Assembly: GCF_030272615.1 (NCBI RefSeq)
Contig: NC_081414.1
Location: forward strand, 520,129,185-520,193,184
Reading direction: 5' to 3'
From: Cryptomeria japonica
Taxonomy: Eukaryota; Streptophyta; Pinopsida; Cupressales; Cupressaceae
Length of the DNA: 64,000 nucleotides
Below the pieces are notes generated by a model that was not told the origin of the DNA, made no database searches, and saw only the letters and a list, made by a program, of their open reading frames with translations. A program made the position numbers and the translations under genes. This document shows, piece by piece, positions 1-12,300 of the stretch (the first letter of the stretch is position 1; each line of letters starts with the position of its first letter).

Positions 1-199
1 GCAAATGAATTCAAACTGGATGGAGTTAGTCCTCACTTGCCAAGTGAATATTATGCCTCATGGATGGAAGACTATTCTTCAGCATTAAATGGCACAAAGA
101 ATGGCTGTGTAAGAAATAGAGACCAAATATCCTCCTTGCTATGGTATGTGGGGTTTTATGTTTTCAAATTAATGCATATTGGCAGCCAATGTTCTTCTT

Positions 200-1060
200 G
201 GTGGAGTGGTGAATGAAGAAGCAATTAAAACATTCACAGCAAATGCAAATCAGATTGTGTCTTCCCTCTCTCACGTGCCCTCCTTTCTCATCTTCCCTCT
301 TTGCTGAATGTGTATTGTTTGGATGGCAAAATAGTTACATCAACAATTAAACACATTCAAGCAAATCAATCTGGCACATGGTGTCTGTGGAGGGAGTAGC
401 AATTAAAATTTTCAAGCAAATGCACATAGGCAACGTTGAAACCAAGTGGTTAAGCATTGGAGTTTGTAAACAGCAGTAGTAGCATTGGTCTTCAAGTGCA
501 AATAGACAACAGCTCCAGACAAACTATTCCCTTCCTCACATGGCATATGAAAAACTCCAATGCCAAATTCCCCCCTCTGCTATGGAGTTTGGAGGCTATT
601 TTAACTTTCAAGCAAACACATTTGCAAGTGTTGGAGAGGGCAGCTTTGAAGTTTATTAAAATGCAACACTTGAATGGCTTCCCTTCCTCCCACATATAGC
701 AGCCCCATGGTGAAATTCCAAGCAAAAGTCAAATTCTCCAACCTTCCCAGCATTCTCCTTGCTGTGTGTGATGGCTGGGAGTGCAATTTAAACTTTCAAA
801 CAAATGCAATTTGCAGTAGTACCCTCCTTCTGCATGGCACATGGTATGGTGCTGTAAGTCTGAAAGATTTTCAAACATGTGCCAATCCTCTCTGCCATGT
901 GCTGTAGCTAGGAGAAAGTTTTGTTTTTAAAAAAAATATTTTAAAGCATAATGCAAACAAGGTAACAACAGTCTCCTCCCTCATGTGGACCATGAAATCA
1001 TTCAAGCAAATAAAATGGAAGGGGGTATTAAAATCCCACACAAAATGAATGGGCAGCGCC
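200..1060. repeat. Degenerate reiterated motif
   Basis: A core resembling CAATTAAAACTTTCAAGCAAATGC recurs in poorly conserved form near 221, 341, 399, 594, 781 and 990, usually followed by a pyrimidine-rich stretch and a CATGGCA/CACATGG-like box (near 262, 371, 531, 820, 890 and 975). Spacing varies from about 60 to 190 bases, so this is an eroded repeat rather than a clean satellite. Short open frames here have no recognisable product. Confidence 0.4.
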
Positions 1061-2861
1061 ATTAAAAACTCAGGAAAAGCTTCAAAAGGGCATTCCCAGG
1101 CTAAAAGTATTTATCCCACATTAGCTAGGAAGTGTAACTTTTTGGTATTTAAGTATAAGGCTCCACCAATAGTATAATGTCTAAGCTTTAAAGGCTTTTG
1201 ACGGATGGTGCTTGATGGCACCCAAGATGGGCCCACGTGTGAGCACGGATCCCAAGGTGACAGAGGAGATGACTGAGTGGCGACCAGGTGGACCCCACGT
1301 AGGCATGCTTCCCGAGGCAAATAGGCAAAATTTTGTAGAGAAAGGCTGGGTTAACGAGTGAGCAGGTTCGAGATGGATCAACGGTGCACGCTATTTCGCG
1401 AAGGGAAGATGCACATAGTTTAATCCCCATGAAGTTGCGAAAGCCAGGTGGCGGGTATAGTTAGATGTCTAGCAGGCGGGTCCCGGTGAGGTGGCAGTGA
1501 CATGGCACACAATTGGCACACAGGTGGTAGTCCAGTGGCGATGATGTGGAGGCCAAGTGGCAGTGACGAGGCAATGATGTGGCGGTGATGAGGTGTCATC
1601 CCAGGTGGCATCCGGTCAACCCCATTGACCAATCGGAGGTCGCCACGTGGCAAAGCGTCAGAGCATAAAAGGAGGCAAAAATCAAAATTAAAATTGTTTA
1701 TTATATAGTTTAGACTATATTAATAAATAAAAAATTTAAATGATGGTGCACATTGGGGAATTCATTCGCCCAGGACTCAATTTTTGGCCAAGGTATAAAG
1801 TGTTATATATTTTCGGAAAGCTCTCAGAATGAGGAATCTGACTATGAAGTTAATTTTGACAAATGTGGGATATTTTGGAAGTAGTTTGGCCAGGAATAAA
1901 ATTCAGTTAGAGAGAAGATATTTGATATTTTCAATTGCAGATTTGATTTTCTTCCCTCCTCTTTTTATTCCCAATTCTTCTCAGTTGTAAGGGTTCCAGA
2001 AATTTGGAGAATGGCTCCATTTTTTCATGGCTTCCAATTCTGAGTATTCTTCCAGATTGTACAGAGAAGGGTTATCCTTTCAGTAATGGAGTTCGACTCT
2101 TTGCTATAGGTGTTCTTAGCTGCAGGTTCTTGTGTATGTAAGGCATGCACAAATTCACACAGAAGTTGTCTCTGGATTTGTATTTTCATTATATTCAGAT
2201 TAGATCCTCAAGGAGGATGAGATTTGTTATCTCAAGGAGGTAATTGTGATTGTTTGTAGGGATTCTTCAAGGAAGAATTTAAATTCTATAATAAATCATG
2301 AATAATGGAATATAGTGTTTGGATTTGATATTTTCTGTGGGTGAGCTGAGTAATGCATTTATGTAAGGCATTAAATGCATGAATATTTAATAATGAAGAT
2401 GGATTTGCAGTATAAGATTTCATTTATAGTTTGATGTGTGACTCTGTTGCCCTTGGATAAGGCACTGATCTTACAAGTTTGGGGGTGTCTTTTAGATCAA
2501 ACAATTTAAAAGATAAATCTATTTCCCTTTATGTTTAGGGGTGTGTTCTTCTCATTCCAAGCTTTGTTTTCATTTATGATTTATACAGAACTAGCCAATC
2601 TGTAGCGTGTTCATAATTTGGTGAGCTTGTGGAATGGTTTGTCTGCTCATTGTTGATGCAGTCCTATGTTTGTGATTGTTGTATTTAGTGCATCAAAAGA
2701 GTGTCCCCCCCTAGGTCTAGCAGAACCTGAAGTGTAGGAGGATCATTAGGATCCTATGTTATGTTGTCCAAGCCCTGAGGTGTTTCATTGATTGAGATCG
2801 GCTATCTCATAGATAGATTTGCAGGTGTCTTGGGTTATCACTTTTGGTGAACAACAATGAC
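1061..2861. other. Non-coding stretch, no gene seen
   Basis: The part from about 1190 to 1665 is GC-richer than its surroundings and full of GTGGC/CACGTGG-type words. It then turns AT-rich near 1680 (GCATAAAAGG at 1662). A line reading TATTTATCCCACATTAGC near 1110 resembles plant promoter or LTR sequence, so an old LTR remnant is possible. I found no second copy, no terminal dinucleotides and no coding frame. The stretch ends where LTR sequence of element E1 begins. Confidence 0.4.
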
Positions 2862-2907
2862 AACCATATTATTCACCGGTCATACAAAATGCACCAGAAT
2901 GCCAACA
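2862..2907 (-). repeat. E1 3' LTR remnant
   Basis: Read on the minus strand it starts TGTTGGCATT and matches the start of the E1 5' LTR (which ends at 20005 on the plus strand) for about 46 bases, with a few substitutions. Beyond that the two diverge completely, so about 1.3 kb of this LTR is missing. Confidence 0.7.
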
Positions 2908-2920
2908 AACTCCCCCTTTG
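2908..2920 (-). other. E1 polypurine tract
   Basis: On the minus strand this reads CAAAGGGGGAGTT directly before the LTR start TGTTGG. It is the same tract seen before the 3' LTRs of E2, E5, E6 and E8, and would prime plus-strand DNA synthesis. Confidence 0.8.
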
Positions 2921-3126
2921 GCATTGGTGGTAAATACTACAAAACACTACAAAGTTGTGCTAGTTTTGACCCCTATTTCTAACCCCTATAACTTGTAACT
3001 CACACTACAACTAATATTTGTTCCATTAAGTTATCTCCTCTCTTTGTTTCGTATTGCCTTACTGCAACCTTCTCTAGATCATTTGCCTCTGAACTAATTG
3101 TTGTAACAAGAGTACTCAATTGATCA

Positions 3127-5784
3127 ATGATGGTTGCAGTATCATCGATTGCAATATCTAGGAGTAGGTCAGAGAGAATTCTTGCCTTCTTTTTCTACCC
3201 TCTTAGTTTAGCCTTTTTAGCTTGGATTCTTAGTTTTTCTGAGACTTTCATCAATTGCTTGGGAGTCATTTTCTTTATATCAATGATCAAGTCTCCCTCT
3301 TCTTCCTCCTTTGTTTCATCTTCCTTTTCTACAATCTCAACTTCTAAACTTGTTGTTGTGATGATTCTTACCTTCTTCTCACTTTCATTTTCTAAATCTA
3401 ACTTCCTCTTTGCTGGAGGAGTATCCATCATTTCTTTCTTATCCTTTGCTTTCTTCTCTTCCTCTTTTCCTTCCTATGTTTTCTTCTCTTCCTTTTCTCC
3501 TTCTTCAAAGAGAATAGGATTTAGTGTCAATAAGGTTCTGTGAAGTGTATCCTCATAAGGAATGTCTTCAACTATCACTTCATCTTGACCAAGAAGCTTA
3601 GTTTGATCAACTTCCTTCATCGATGAAGTGTGATTCGGTTGTTCGACATCCTTTGTCAGACTGGGAATGTCTAACACAACATTTCCTATGATCTCCTCAA
3701 TTGTGAAAGTATCAAAGTCTTTAGTGGATTCTTTTTCCTTACCTTTCCCTTTGTTAAGGGTAGCTACACCTAGGTCTTATTTTGTTACCTTTTCTATTTC
3801 TTCTTCAGCTTCCTTTTGTTGGTCCATAGTTTTCTTCCACAAGGCAACACCTTCAGCATGCATTGCTGCAACTTCACCTACTACCACTCTTCTAGCTCTA
3901 TTCCTTATTTTAAAATGTTGAATGCATGCTTCAGCCACTAGTGAAGCTTGCTCAAGGTCTACTTCATGTTGCACTTCCATGAGTTCTTTTATTCTGAGTT
4001 CCTTTTAAGTAGGTAGAGTTGTTTTCCATCTCCCTTCAATTTGATCTTGCAAATCTGATGGGACTATGCCATATAATTCACTAGGATTCCTACAAAACTT
4101 TTACAAGTTCCAGATTGGAGCTTCTTCAATTTTACTTTTGTCTTCTTCATTATTGAGGGAATATGTTCTCGCAACACTAGACAAACCTCCAAACTCTTTG
4201 ATCCCATGGACCAACTCATCAATTTTTAGTGCTTTGTTTCTTTCACTCTTTCTAACCTCTTTAATTTCCACATCTGATAGGGTGTCAGTGATATCACCCT
4301 CTTTCTCATCCTTTTTGTGTTTTGTATCACTCTTCTTCTTTTTGGTATAAGTCACTCCTACCGGTCTATATTTACTTGGGGAAGATACAGGAGTACCTAA
4401 ATCCTTTTCTTTTGTGTATGTTGTAGGCTTGGTTGCTGCAGTCCCCTTAGATTTTGTCTTTGATGCTTTATTCTTTCCACTTGTTAATTCTTCATATTTA
4501 GCTTGTGTGACCCCTGTTTTCTCACTAGCACTGGTAGAGGTAGTGGCACCAGATGCTTCACCTCCATATTTCTTGTTAAGGGTATTAATCATTCTTCTTA
4601 CTTTTCTTTTCATGATTGGCACTTGAAGTTCTTGTTTAATTTTGGATCTTGCCTCCTCACATGTTCCAAATCTCTTTGCCTTTGAGTCTACTAGTTTAGA
4701 CAATAGCATATTGACATGAATTTTAGCAAGATCTACTGCAACCTCATAGCCCATAGGTGGAACCCAAAAGGTTCTAGGTTGAACCACTTGAATGATACAA
4801 TAGTTAGCGTCTACAAGAAACAAATGTTGTCTTTGTAATTTTGCACTATACCGGTTGGAATTCTTTCCCTCTTGTGCATCCTAATTTGAAATTCCTTAAA
4901 ATATCCCCACATTGTATAACCAAATTTATCTCCTATTTCCCTAATCATTTCACCTATCTGAACTATGATAGGTTTCTCTTCAGACCATACTACATTACCC
5001 TTACCGGGCAAAATGTTTTGCACATAGAAAAATATACATACCAGAAGTGAGCCATATTTGAAGGATGGTTTCTTGTCCTTCTTAATTCTTTCCATGTTCA
5101 CCATAAATTGACTTTTAATCATCTCACAAATATCATAGGTTGCATCCTCCTTGATAATTCGATAGCTGACATTTATGGCATCGCTCGACACACTATTCAT
5201 CCGACTTGATTGATAAACCCTGTAACCTAGCACTGCAGAGGCAAATCTTACTTCAGCATCCTCAATATGGGTGATTGCCATTTCTCTACTGTCACATCAG
5301 GATTTAGTTAACCGGATGACTTTAGATGATGAAATCATTCTTATGGTTAATTCTTCACCGGTTGCACTAAACCCTGTCACTCTTCGAATCACCTCCTTTG
5401 TAATCTTGATCAATGCTTGAGCTTCCAGCCACAAAATTGATCATGAACTCTTCTCAATACAAACCTAACCTAGTCATCATGAAACTGATCAGGAAAATCA
5501 GCAACATTTTCCAAACCCTTGGTCTTTAGAGATAGAAATTATGCCTTCAGTTGATCATTAACACATAACCCTTTAAACTCATTTCAAATAAACTTGTCTC
5601 CAAGTTCTTCAAGTTTGCAATGAATGTAGGAGAAAATGTCTTCTACCAACAATACACTGAAGGGCACAAGTGATAAATCACCAATCATGTCGATCTAACC
5701 ATCTTTCATCGGATGTAGCTTGAACTCGGGTTGGGGTTCTTTGATAGCTTCAACCAACGTAGGAGTCGATATCGACACTGCCAT
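3127..5784 (-). pseudogene. E1 ORF2, unknown protein, broken
   Basis: I do not recognise the function. The frame can be followed from an ATG at 5784 through several stops and frameshifts. The first 330 or so residues align with ORF2 of E3: an opening segment around YIHCKLEELGD, then VRFVLRRVHDQF, then a KEVIRRVTGF block, then ASAVLGYRVYQ, then FKYGSLLVCIFFYVQN. A lysine-, serine- and threonine-rich linker follows (about 4560-4150 region), and then charged, probably coiled-coil segments ending near DLIIDIKKMTPKQLMKVSEK, which again has a counterpart in E3. No zinc finger, protease or polymerase motif is visible. The best-preserved stretches are 5281-4811 and 4823-4101. Position after ORF1 and before the polypurine tract is where copia elements normally carry pol or an extra 3' ORF. 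Confidence 0.6.
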
Positions 5785-6238
5785 GATGTCCTTCAAACAA
5801 GCTTTTCTTAGATGAAGTTGAATACCTTCTCTTTAGAAGTACCAAACACCACTATAGGTCTGATTGAACTTTCCACACAAATATTACTTAGCAAGATTCC
5901 AATCACCTTTCATTGCACAGGAGGTCAAGAGATTTTACAAGAAAATAGGATAAATTAAAATGTGTTGACATTTCCTTATTTATCCATTTGGATTTATCGA
6001 AGTTATAATATAACAGTTAGATTTGAAACTTACAACTTAAATTACACCAATTTTACTTTACTGATTGTTTGTTATCGATACTGATACATAAACAACTAAC
6101 TTACAAGACATTCTTCAACCAAGAACTTTTAGACTAGCTTTTTATGCATCTCAACTATGCAGATAGACATAACCTTATACTTGTTAAGGGCTTCAAAAGC
6201 AATCTTACCATATGTTCTGCCCTTAAGCATTAGTATGC

Positions 6239-7640
6239 CTAGTTTGAAGAGGAACTGTCATCATCGATGGATGATGACTTGGTTTTTGGAAGATTTTCTC
6301 CTTCTTTGATTTCTTTTCTCTTGATCCATGTCTTTTTCATTTCATTTTTCACCTCTTCAATTGTCTTCTTTCCTTTCAGTTCATTTTGTCCTCTCTTCTT
6401 ACCAGACCATATCTTGTCTCCAGACTAGTTATAGGATTGATTCCTACACTCTAGCTAAGTGATCAATCTTATGGCAATTGAAACATGCCATACCAGTTGT
6501 CCTCCATGGTCCTACATTATTTCTCTATCCTAGTCTCAATCTACAATGTGTTGCAACATGACCAAAATTACCACAAGTGGAACAGGTGGCTTTGAATTGA
6601 TTATTCTTTTTATTAGAACTAACCAATTTGAATGGTTGTCTTGATACATTTTACTTGAGCTTGCATTCTTCATATTTGCATCCAAACTTATTACATGTGA
6701 AGCAATGCCTATTAAAACATCTTCTATTTGGCATACTGCTAGATTGAGATCTACACTCATAAGCAGTGTGGCCATACTTATGACAATTATGGTAGTAACC
6801 ATCAAATGTGAAATTCTTCTTTTTACTAACCGATTTATTTCTATAGTCATTAGTCTTATAACCTGATTTACCAAAATGATTACAGGAGAATTTAGAACAC
6901 TTCATACCTTTTACTTTAGAATGGTTCCTTTTATCATCCTTCATCCTTTTTGGTTTAGATGATTCTCTAATTTCCATAGGACCTGTACCATGGTAACCAA
7001 TACCAATTGTTTGTTTAGTTCTTCTCTGAGCCTTTAATTGTTTATCTAACTTCTTAGAGATTTGATTGAATTTTCTCAGCTTCTCCTTTCTCTCATTCTT
7101 AGCTTTCAACTCACTCTTGAGTTGTTCAATCTCTTTTACCATCTTCTCTTTTTCTTCTATGTTGTCATACAGTTGCTTATGTATGTATTCATTCTCCTGA
7201 GTGAGAATTTGGATTTCTTCACCTTTCTCAATCATGATTGCATCATTTTCTCTCATATCATCTTCAGCAAGCCTCGTGGTTCTTTTAGCTTTGGACAGTT
7301 CTTCTTCTGCTTCCCCTTTTCTTTCATTAGCACTTTTGTTGGCTTCCAACATCTTAGTCATTCTTAGGGCCTGACCTTCATGTTCTCTTTTGAGATGTGT
7401 TATTTCTTCAGTCAACTTCTTGTTCTTTTCCATGAGTTATGAGATTGCTTCTTCAGCATCTTTAGATCCACTCTATTCAGAGAGTTGATCTATGATGTCC
7501 TAACTCTCATTTAGCTGTTGAGCTAATTCCTTCCTTTTTGAAAGAGCTTTTCTTAGTCTCTCTTTTAGCTGAGAAATGATTTCATTTGCTTCATCAATAT
7601 GCTTCTAATACAGGTATTCTTCCATGATATTTATCGACAT
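6239..7640 (-). pseudogene. E1 ORF1, coiled coil with tandem CCHC knuckles
   Basis: The frame opens shortly after the primer-binding site. The first roughly 270 residues are heptad-like and rich in E, K, L and Q, predicting a long coiled coil (best run 7433-7020). A cluster of CCHC-type zinc knuckles follows, at least five by eye: a degenerate one near 6890, one reading CHKYGHTAYEC near 6780, CFTCNKFGCKYEEC near 6690, an intact CSTCGNFGHVATHC near 6565, and CFNCHKIDHLA near 6490. A basic then acidic-serine tail ends at a TAG. It occupies the gag position and probably binds nucleic acid, but I see none of the capsid-like gag domain found in E2, E5 or E6. Several stops (all TAG or TAA) and frameshifts break it. 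Confidence 0.6.
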
Positions 7641-7671
7641 ACTGTCAAGCTTCACTTCAAAGGAATATGAC

Positions 7672-7681
7672 TGATACCAAT
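7672..7681 (-). other. E1 primer-binding site
   Basis: Minus-strand ATTGGTATCA lies directly after the LTR terminus, the usual copia site complementary to the 3' end of initiator methionine tRNA. After TATCA the match is lost, so only the first part of the site survives. Confidence 0.75.
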
Positions 7682-8246
7682 TGTTAGTCCCAATCAGTGC
7701 TGAGAGGGGAGGGGTGAATCAACACTTTACCAGTTTAAACCAATTAAAATATTTAACTCAAATTTGTAGTAACTTATCATTCATCAATATAAACATCTAC
7801 TATAGAAGATTATGCATGCATGAAAAAATACATAGTGACACCAAGATTTATCTCGTGAAAATGCAAATGGGAGAAGACCACAGTGTGAGTAGGAACTCAC
7901 AAAAGTTGTACTCTTCTAAAGTATTCCCTGTAAGGAGCCATCCCTGTTAGGAGATTACAAAGACACTGTTAGGTGTCACCCGGTTAAGGGATTTTATCTA
8001 AGGCTTGTTGGCGCCTTTACCTTGTTAGAGGTAGCCTTGTTAAAGGTCTTAAGATCATCAATTAAGATGACACCCTGTTAAGGGATTTTTACAATGGGAC
8101 CTATTAGAGTCCACCCTAATAAGGGCTTTTGGTTACAATGGTTAGAAAGCAATAGAAGGATGATCTGCTGGAGTAGCTATCGATAGCTTGATCAGATCAC
8201 ACTATAAAAACAAACTCTATTTGCAACGGTTGTATCTTCTCTACAC
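7682..8246 (-). repeat. E1 5' LTR, 3' part
   Basis: On the minus strand this is the last 565 bases of the LTR, ending CTAACA. It includes the C-rich box (TTCACCCCTCCCCTCTCAG) shared by all the long-LTR elements here. The rest of the LTR lies beyond E2; removing E2 and one target-site copy gives an LTR of about 1.34 kb. Confidence 0.8.
7866..8126 (-). promoter_or_regulatory. E1 LTR mini-hairpin array
   Basis: Consecutive short inverted repeats lie here, in plus coordinates: 8114-8125 (CCCT/AGGG), 8097-8112 (GGAC/GTCC), 8073-8084 (CCCT/AGGG), 8035-8046 (CCTT/AAGG), 8018-8033 (TACCT/AGGTA), 7979-7990 (CCC/GGG) and 7962-7977 (GACAC/GTGTC). Read on the minus strand many loops are CTAACA or close to it. 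GTGAG/CTCAC at 7885-7900 follows, then a decayed copy of the GTGG...CCAC hairpin. Function is unknown. Confidence 0.6.
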
Positions 8247-9300
8247 TATTGGTATTTTGGTATGGTTTTGTCATTGATGTCAACACCTACTATCACTTAT
8301 CAAATCTCGCACTTTGAAGAATCGACAATGTTCATTGACAAGCAAGTGACTTATGTACAGTCACCAATATCTGGTACATCGGCTGGATATGATGTTCACC
8401 AGCATTTGGAATGGCATGTAAAACACCTGGTTATGTTGAAGACATCATTTGGACACTTTGTCCTAGAGATTTGTTCATTGGCATATTCGTGCATATTTGT
8501 TGTTACCGGCAAATAGGTCCAGGTTATACACCGATAGGTTTATCTTTTCCAGATCAGCATGACACACTTTGGAGATGATTTTGTTGTTATTGTAAATACA
8601 TCAAGCCGACATGTTGAATTGATTATTGCATCATTTATTGATTTACTTGTAAAATGTTTTATTGTAATATCCTTTAGAGCCGACCTACTAAACTTGGTCT
8701 TAGGTTATGATATAAATGTAAGATCTTATTTGTAAGATCATGTGGAATGCGAAGGAAGAAATAATTCAGTATATGTGAGAATAAGCAGAGCTTTACATGT
8801 AGACATTATTTGAAGGTGAACCAAGGTTTTTGTGAAGACAATCAGAACTACACCGGTACTGAATCTAGCATATTAAGATGCTATTTTGAGTAGTACATCC
8901 TTATTGGATTTAACCATCCAATTGTAGTCAGTGTGACTCCTATTTGTGTTTGAGCAGTGAGCTTTAAGTGCTTGGCCTTTCTGCATGTGCAGACCCCATT
9001 TGTATATACATACTATCTACAGTAGTATCATATGATTGTGGGTAAGGTTTCCCACTATGGTTTTTCCCCTTACAGGGTTTCCACGTACAAATATTGGTGT
9101 TATGTATTATGGATGTTATTGTATTTCTGTCTCATGCGTTAATCTTTACCGGTACTACAATTAATTGATAAAACTGTCTACTGGCATAAAAGTTTGGTTT
9201 ACCAGTATTAAGCATTAAAGTTGGTTAAATTGTTTTTGGTTTGAATTTACCTGACAAATGATTCACCCCCCCCCCTCTTAGTTGTCTCTGGGACCTAACA
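8247..9300 (+). repeat. E2 5' LTR
   Basis: It runs from TATTGGTATTTTGG to GGGACCTAACA. It contains the inverted motif TTGTCATTGATGTCAA at 8268-8283, the hairpin pair GTGGG/CCCAC (9038-9055) and TGG...CCA (9056-9085), and a C-run at about 9266-9276. It lacks the mini-hairpin array found in E1, E3, E5 and E6. Confidence 0.92.
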
Positions 9301-9301
9301 A

Positions 9302-9314
9302 TTGGTATTAGAGC
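9302..9314 (+). other. E2 primer-binding site
   Basis: TTGGTATTAGAGC, one base off the standard TTGGTATCAGAGC complementary to initiator methionine tRNA, separated from the LTR by one base. Confidence 0.85.
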
Positions 9315-12300
9315 CTAGTCCTCTTTTGCAGAAGTTTAACAGTTGGAGGAGATCCAATGTCTACTAACTATTTCAGGAAGGACAATCCTAAACTTGATGG
9401 AACCAATTATGGAATATGGAAGATCATAATGGAGACACATTTGAATTGTATTGGAAAGGACATTTGGGAAGTTACAAAGAATTGCTATACTTCTCTTACT
9501 CCTGGTCAGCCTAATCCACCCACCTTAGGAAAAGATGAGGAAAATGATTGCAAAGCAAGAGAAACAATTTTCAGCGCATTATCAAATCAGAAAATCATGG
9601 GATTATCATATAGGTCTACTGCTAAATCTATTGGGGATCATTTGGAAACACTAAATGAAGGAGATTCCATAGTCAAAATTGCAAAACTTGAAAGCTTCTG
9701 GGTCAAGTATGAAAATCTGAAAATGGAAGAAGATGAAAGGATTTCTGCTTTTATGGAAAGAGTTAATGAAATGTTTTTGGGTATTAAATGTTTTGGAGGA
9801 ACCTTAAGTGAAGATGAAATTGTTTCAAAAATTTTAAGAGGATTGCCACCGGCATATAAAATGAAGGTTACTGCTATAAATGAGTTGAGAACAATGCCTA
9901 ATACATTAGTAACTAGGGATACATTGATTGGAAAACTTTTAGCTTTTGAAATTGAGGAATTTGGTCTTGTTGCTACTATAAAGACTGATATAGCTTTTAA
10001 GACATCAACATCCTCTGCACCATCATTTGACAAGTTTGATTGGAAAGCCTTTTATGCAAGAAAACTTGAGGGAAGCAAGAGAGAAAATGAAGAACTTGAA
10101 GAACTTGAAGCACTATTTGCAAGAAAAATGCCTAAAGGTCCAGTTGGAAGTAAGTATGAAGGTAAATCACCCTTTAAATGCTTTAACTATAATAAGATTG
10201 GTCATATGGCTACTAGATGCCCTGATAGACATGCTAGACTAAGAGAAGAAGCTAGGAGAACATACAAGTCTAACCCTGAATATTAGAGATACATATTTAA
10301 GAAGAATAAAGATAAATCTTGTTATCTTGTTGATGAAGGAGTCATTGATGATTCTGATGAAGATTTGGTAGACAATGGATGGATTTTTGTTGCTATAATA
10401 GAAGATCAACTGGCACCTATTGCTCAACTAGTAGAACAGGCCCTGGCAGCTAAAATTGAAGTTAAGGATGAATGGATCATTGATTTAGGATGTTCACATC
10501 ACATGATTGGCGATAAAGGTAAATTCTTGAACTTTTAGGAATATAATGGAGGCTTAGTAAGATTTGGAGATGACAGAGCTTGTTTGATCAAAGGAAAAGG
10601 TACAATATCTCTTGATGGTAAGCATAATATTGACAATGTTTACTATGTAGAAGGTTTAAAGCATAATCTTTTGAGTGTTGGTCAATTAGTTGAGAAAGGA
10701 TTTCAGTTACAATTCAATAATGGTAAATGCAAAATTATGAACAGAACTGGTTTGGAAATTACAACTAGTAATCAAACTAGAGGCAAAATCTTTCATTTGA
10801 ATAACAATGAAAAGAAATGCTTGATTGCATACATTGATGAAAGTTGGCTATGGCATAAGAGACTCTGTCATGTAAATTTTGATTGCATGGTAAAAATTAG
10901 TACTACTAAGGCAGTTAGAGATTTACCTAAGATTGTTAAACCTCACAATCCGGTATGTAAGGAATGTCAATTTGGAAAACAAGTTAGAGCAACTTTTAAA
11001 AGTATTCCAGAAAAATCCAATAATGCTCTTGACTTAATTCATACTGATTTATGTGGTCTAGCTAGAACTAAAAGTTTGCAAGGTGATAGATATTTCATGA
11101 TAATCATTGATGACTATTCTAGAATGTGTTGGGTTACTTTTCCCAGAGAAAAATCAGAAGCACTTGGGAAGTTCAAACTATTCAAAGCAATGGTAGAGAA
11201 TGAAACCGGCAAGAAAATCAAATGTTTGAGATCAGATCAAGGAGGAGAATTTACATCTAAGGAATTTAATGAATTTTATGAAGTGAATGGAATCAGAAGA
11301 CAGTTATCAACACCCCGGACACCACAACAGAATGGAGTTGTAGAAAGGAAAAATAGAACTATCTTGGATGCAACTAGAAGTATGTTATCATAAGAAAATC
11401 TACCACATGTATATTGGAGAGAGGCAGTAAGAACAATGGTCTATACATTCAACAAAGTTCACATCCAAGGTGAAACCGGTAAGACCTCTCATGAACTATG
11501 GTTTGGCATTACTCCTACTCTTAAATATTTAAGAATATTTGGAAGTAAATGCTATATTAGAAGAGATGAGTATATTGGCAAATTTGATCCTAGAAGTGAT
11601 GAAGGAATATTTCTTGGTTATTCATCTAAGAGCAAGACATATAGATGTTTTAACAAAAGATTGCAAAAAATTGTCAAGAGTACAAATGTGAAGATTGATG
11701 AACAGTTTAGAGGAACTTCAAGGTATATAGACTCTGAACTGGCAACAAACATACTGACAAATGAACCTACATTGAACCCATCGGTACAAAATGAAGATCT
11801 ACTTACATCAGTATCATTTGAAAATTCCACTGTAACTGAGGAACATCAATAAACAAAGACACCTCAGTATGTAAGACTGAATCACTTTGAAGATCAGATA
11901 ATTGGAAACAAGTATAAAGGAGTTATGACAAGAGGAAGACTGGCAAATGAAGAGGTATGTCTTATTTCTCAAATTAAACCATCATCAATTAATGAGGCAT
12001 GTGAAGATAAACACTGGATTAAAGCTATGGAAGAAGAATTAGAGCAAATTGAGAAGAATAACAAATGGACATTAGCTCCCCAGCCTAAAGAAAAAAATGT
12101 GATTGGAACAAAATGGGTATTCTAAAACAAACTTAATGAAGATGGTAAGGTAATCAGAAATAAAGCAAGACTAGTGTATAAGGAATATTCTTAGAAAGAA
12201 GGAATTGATTATAATGAAACCTTTGCACCAGTAGCTAGAATTGAGCCAGTCAGACTATTCTTGGCTTTTGCAACATACAAAAACTACAAAGTATATCAAA

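Noticed and set aside
1190-1665. GC-rich stretch with CACGTGG considered as a host promoter
   Set aside because: G-box-like words alone are weak evidence, and no gene follows on either strand.
3127-3543. Serine/phenylalanine-rich plus-strand frame
   Set aside because: Antisense shadow of the charged part of E1 ORF2, which has a homologue in E3.
7962-8125. Regularly spaced short repeats considered as a CRISPR-like array
   Set aside because: Units are inverted repeats of unequal length with no identical direct repeat and no spacers, inside a plant LTR.
9302-9314. tRNA-like match at this and other primer sites
   Set aside because: These are short complements of the tRNA 3' end used for priming; no cloverleaf surrounds them.
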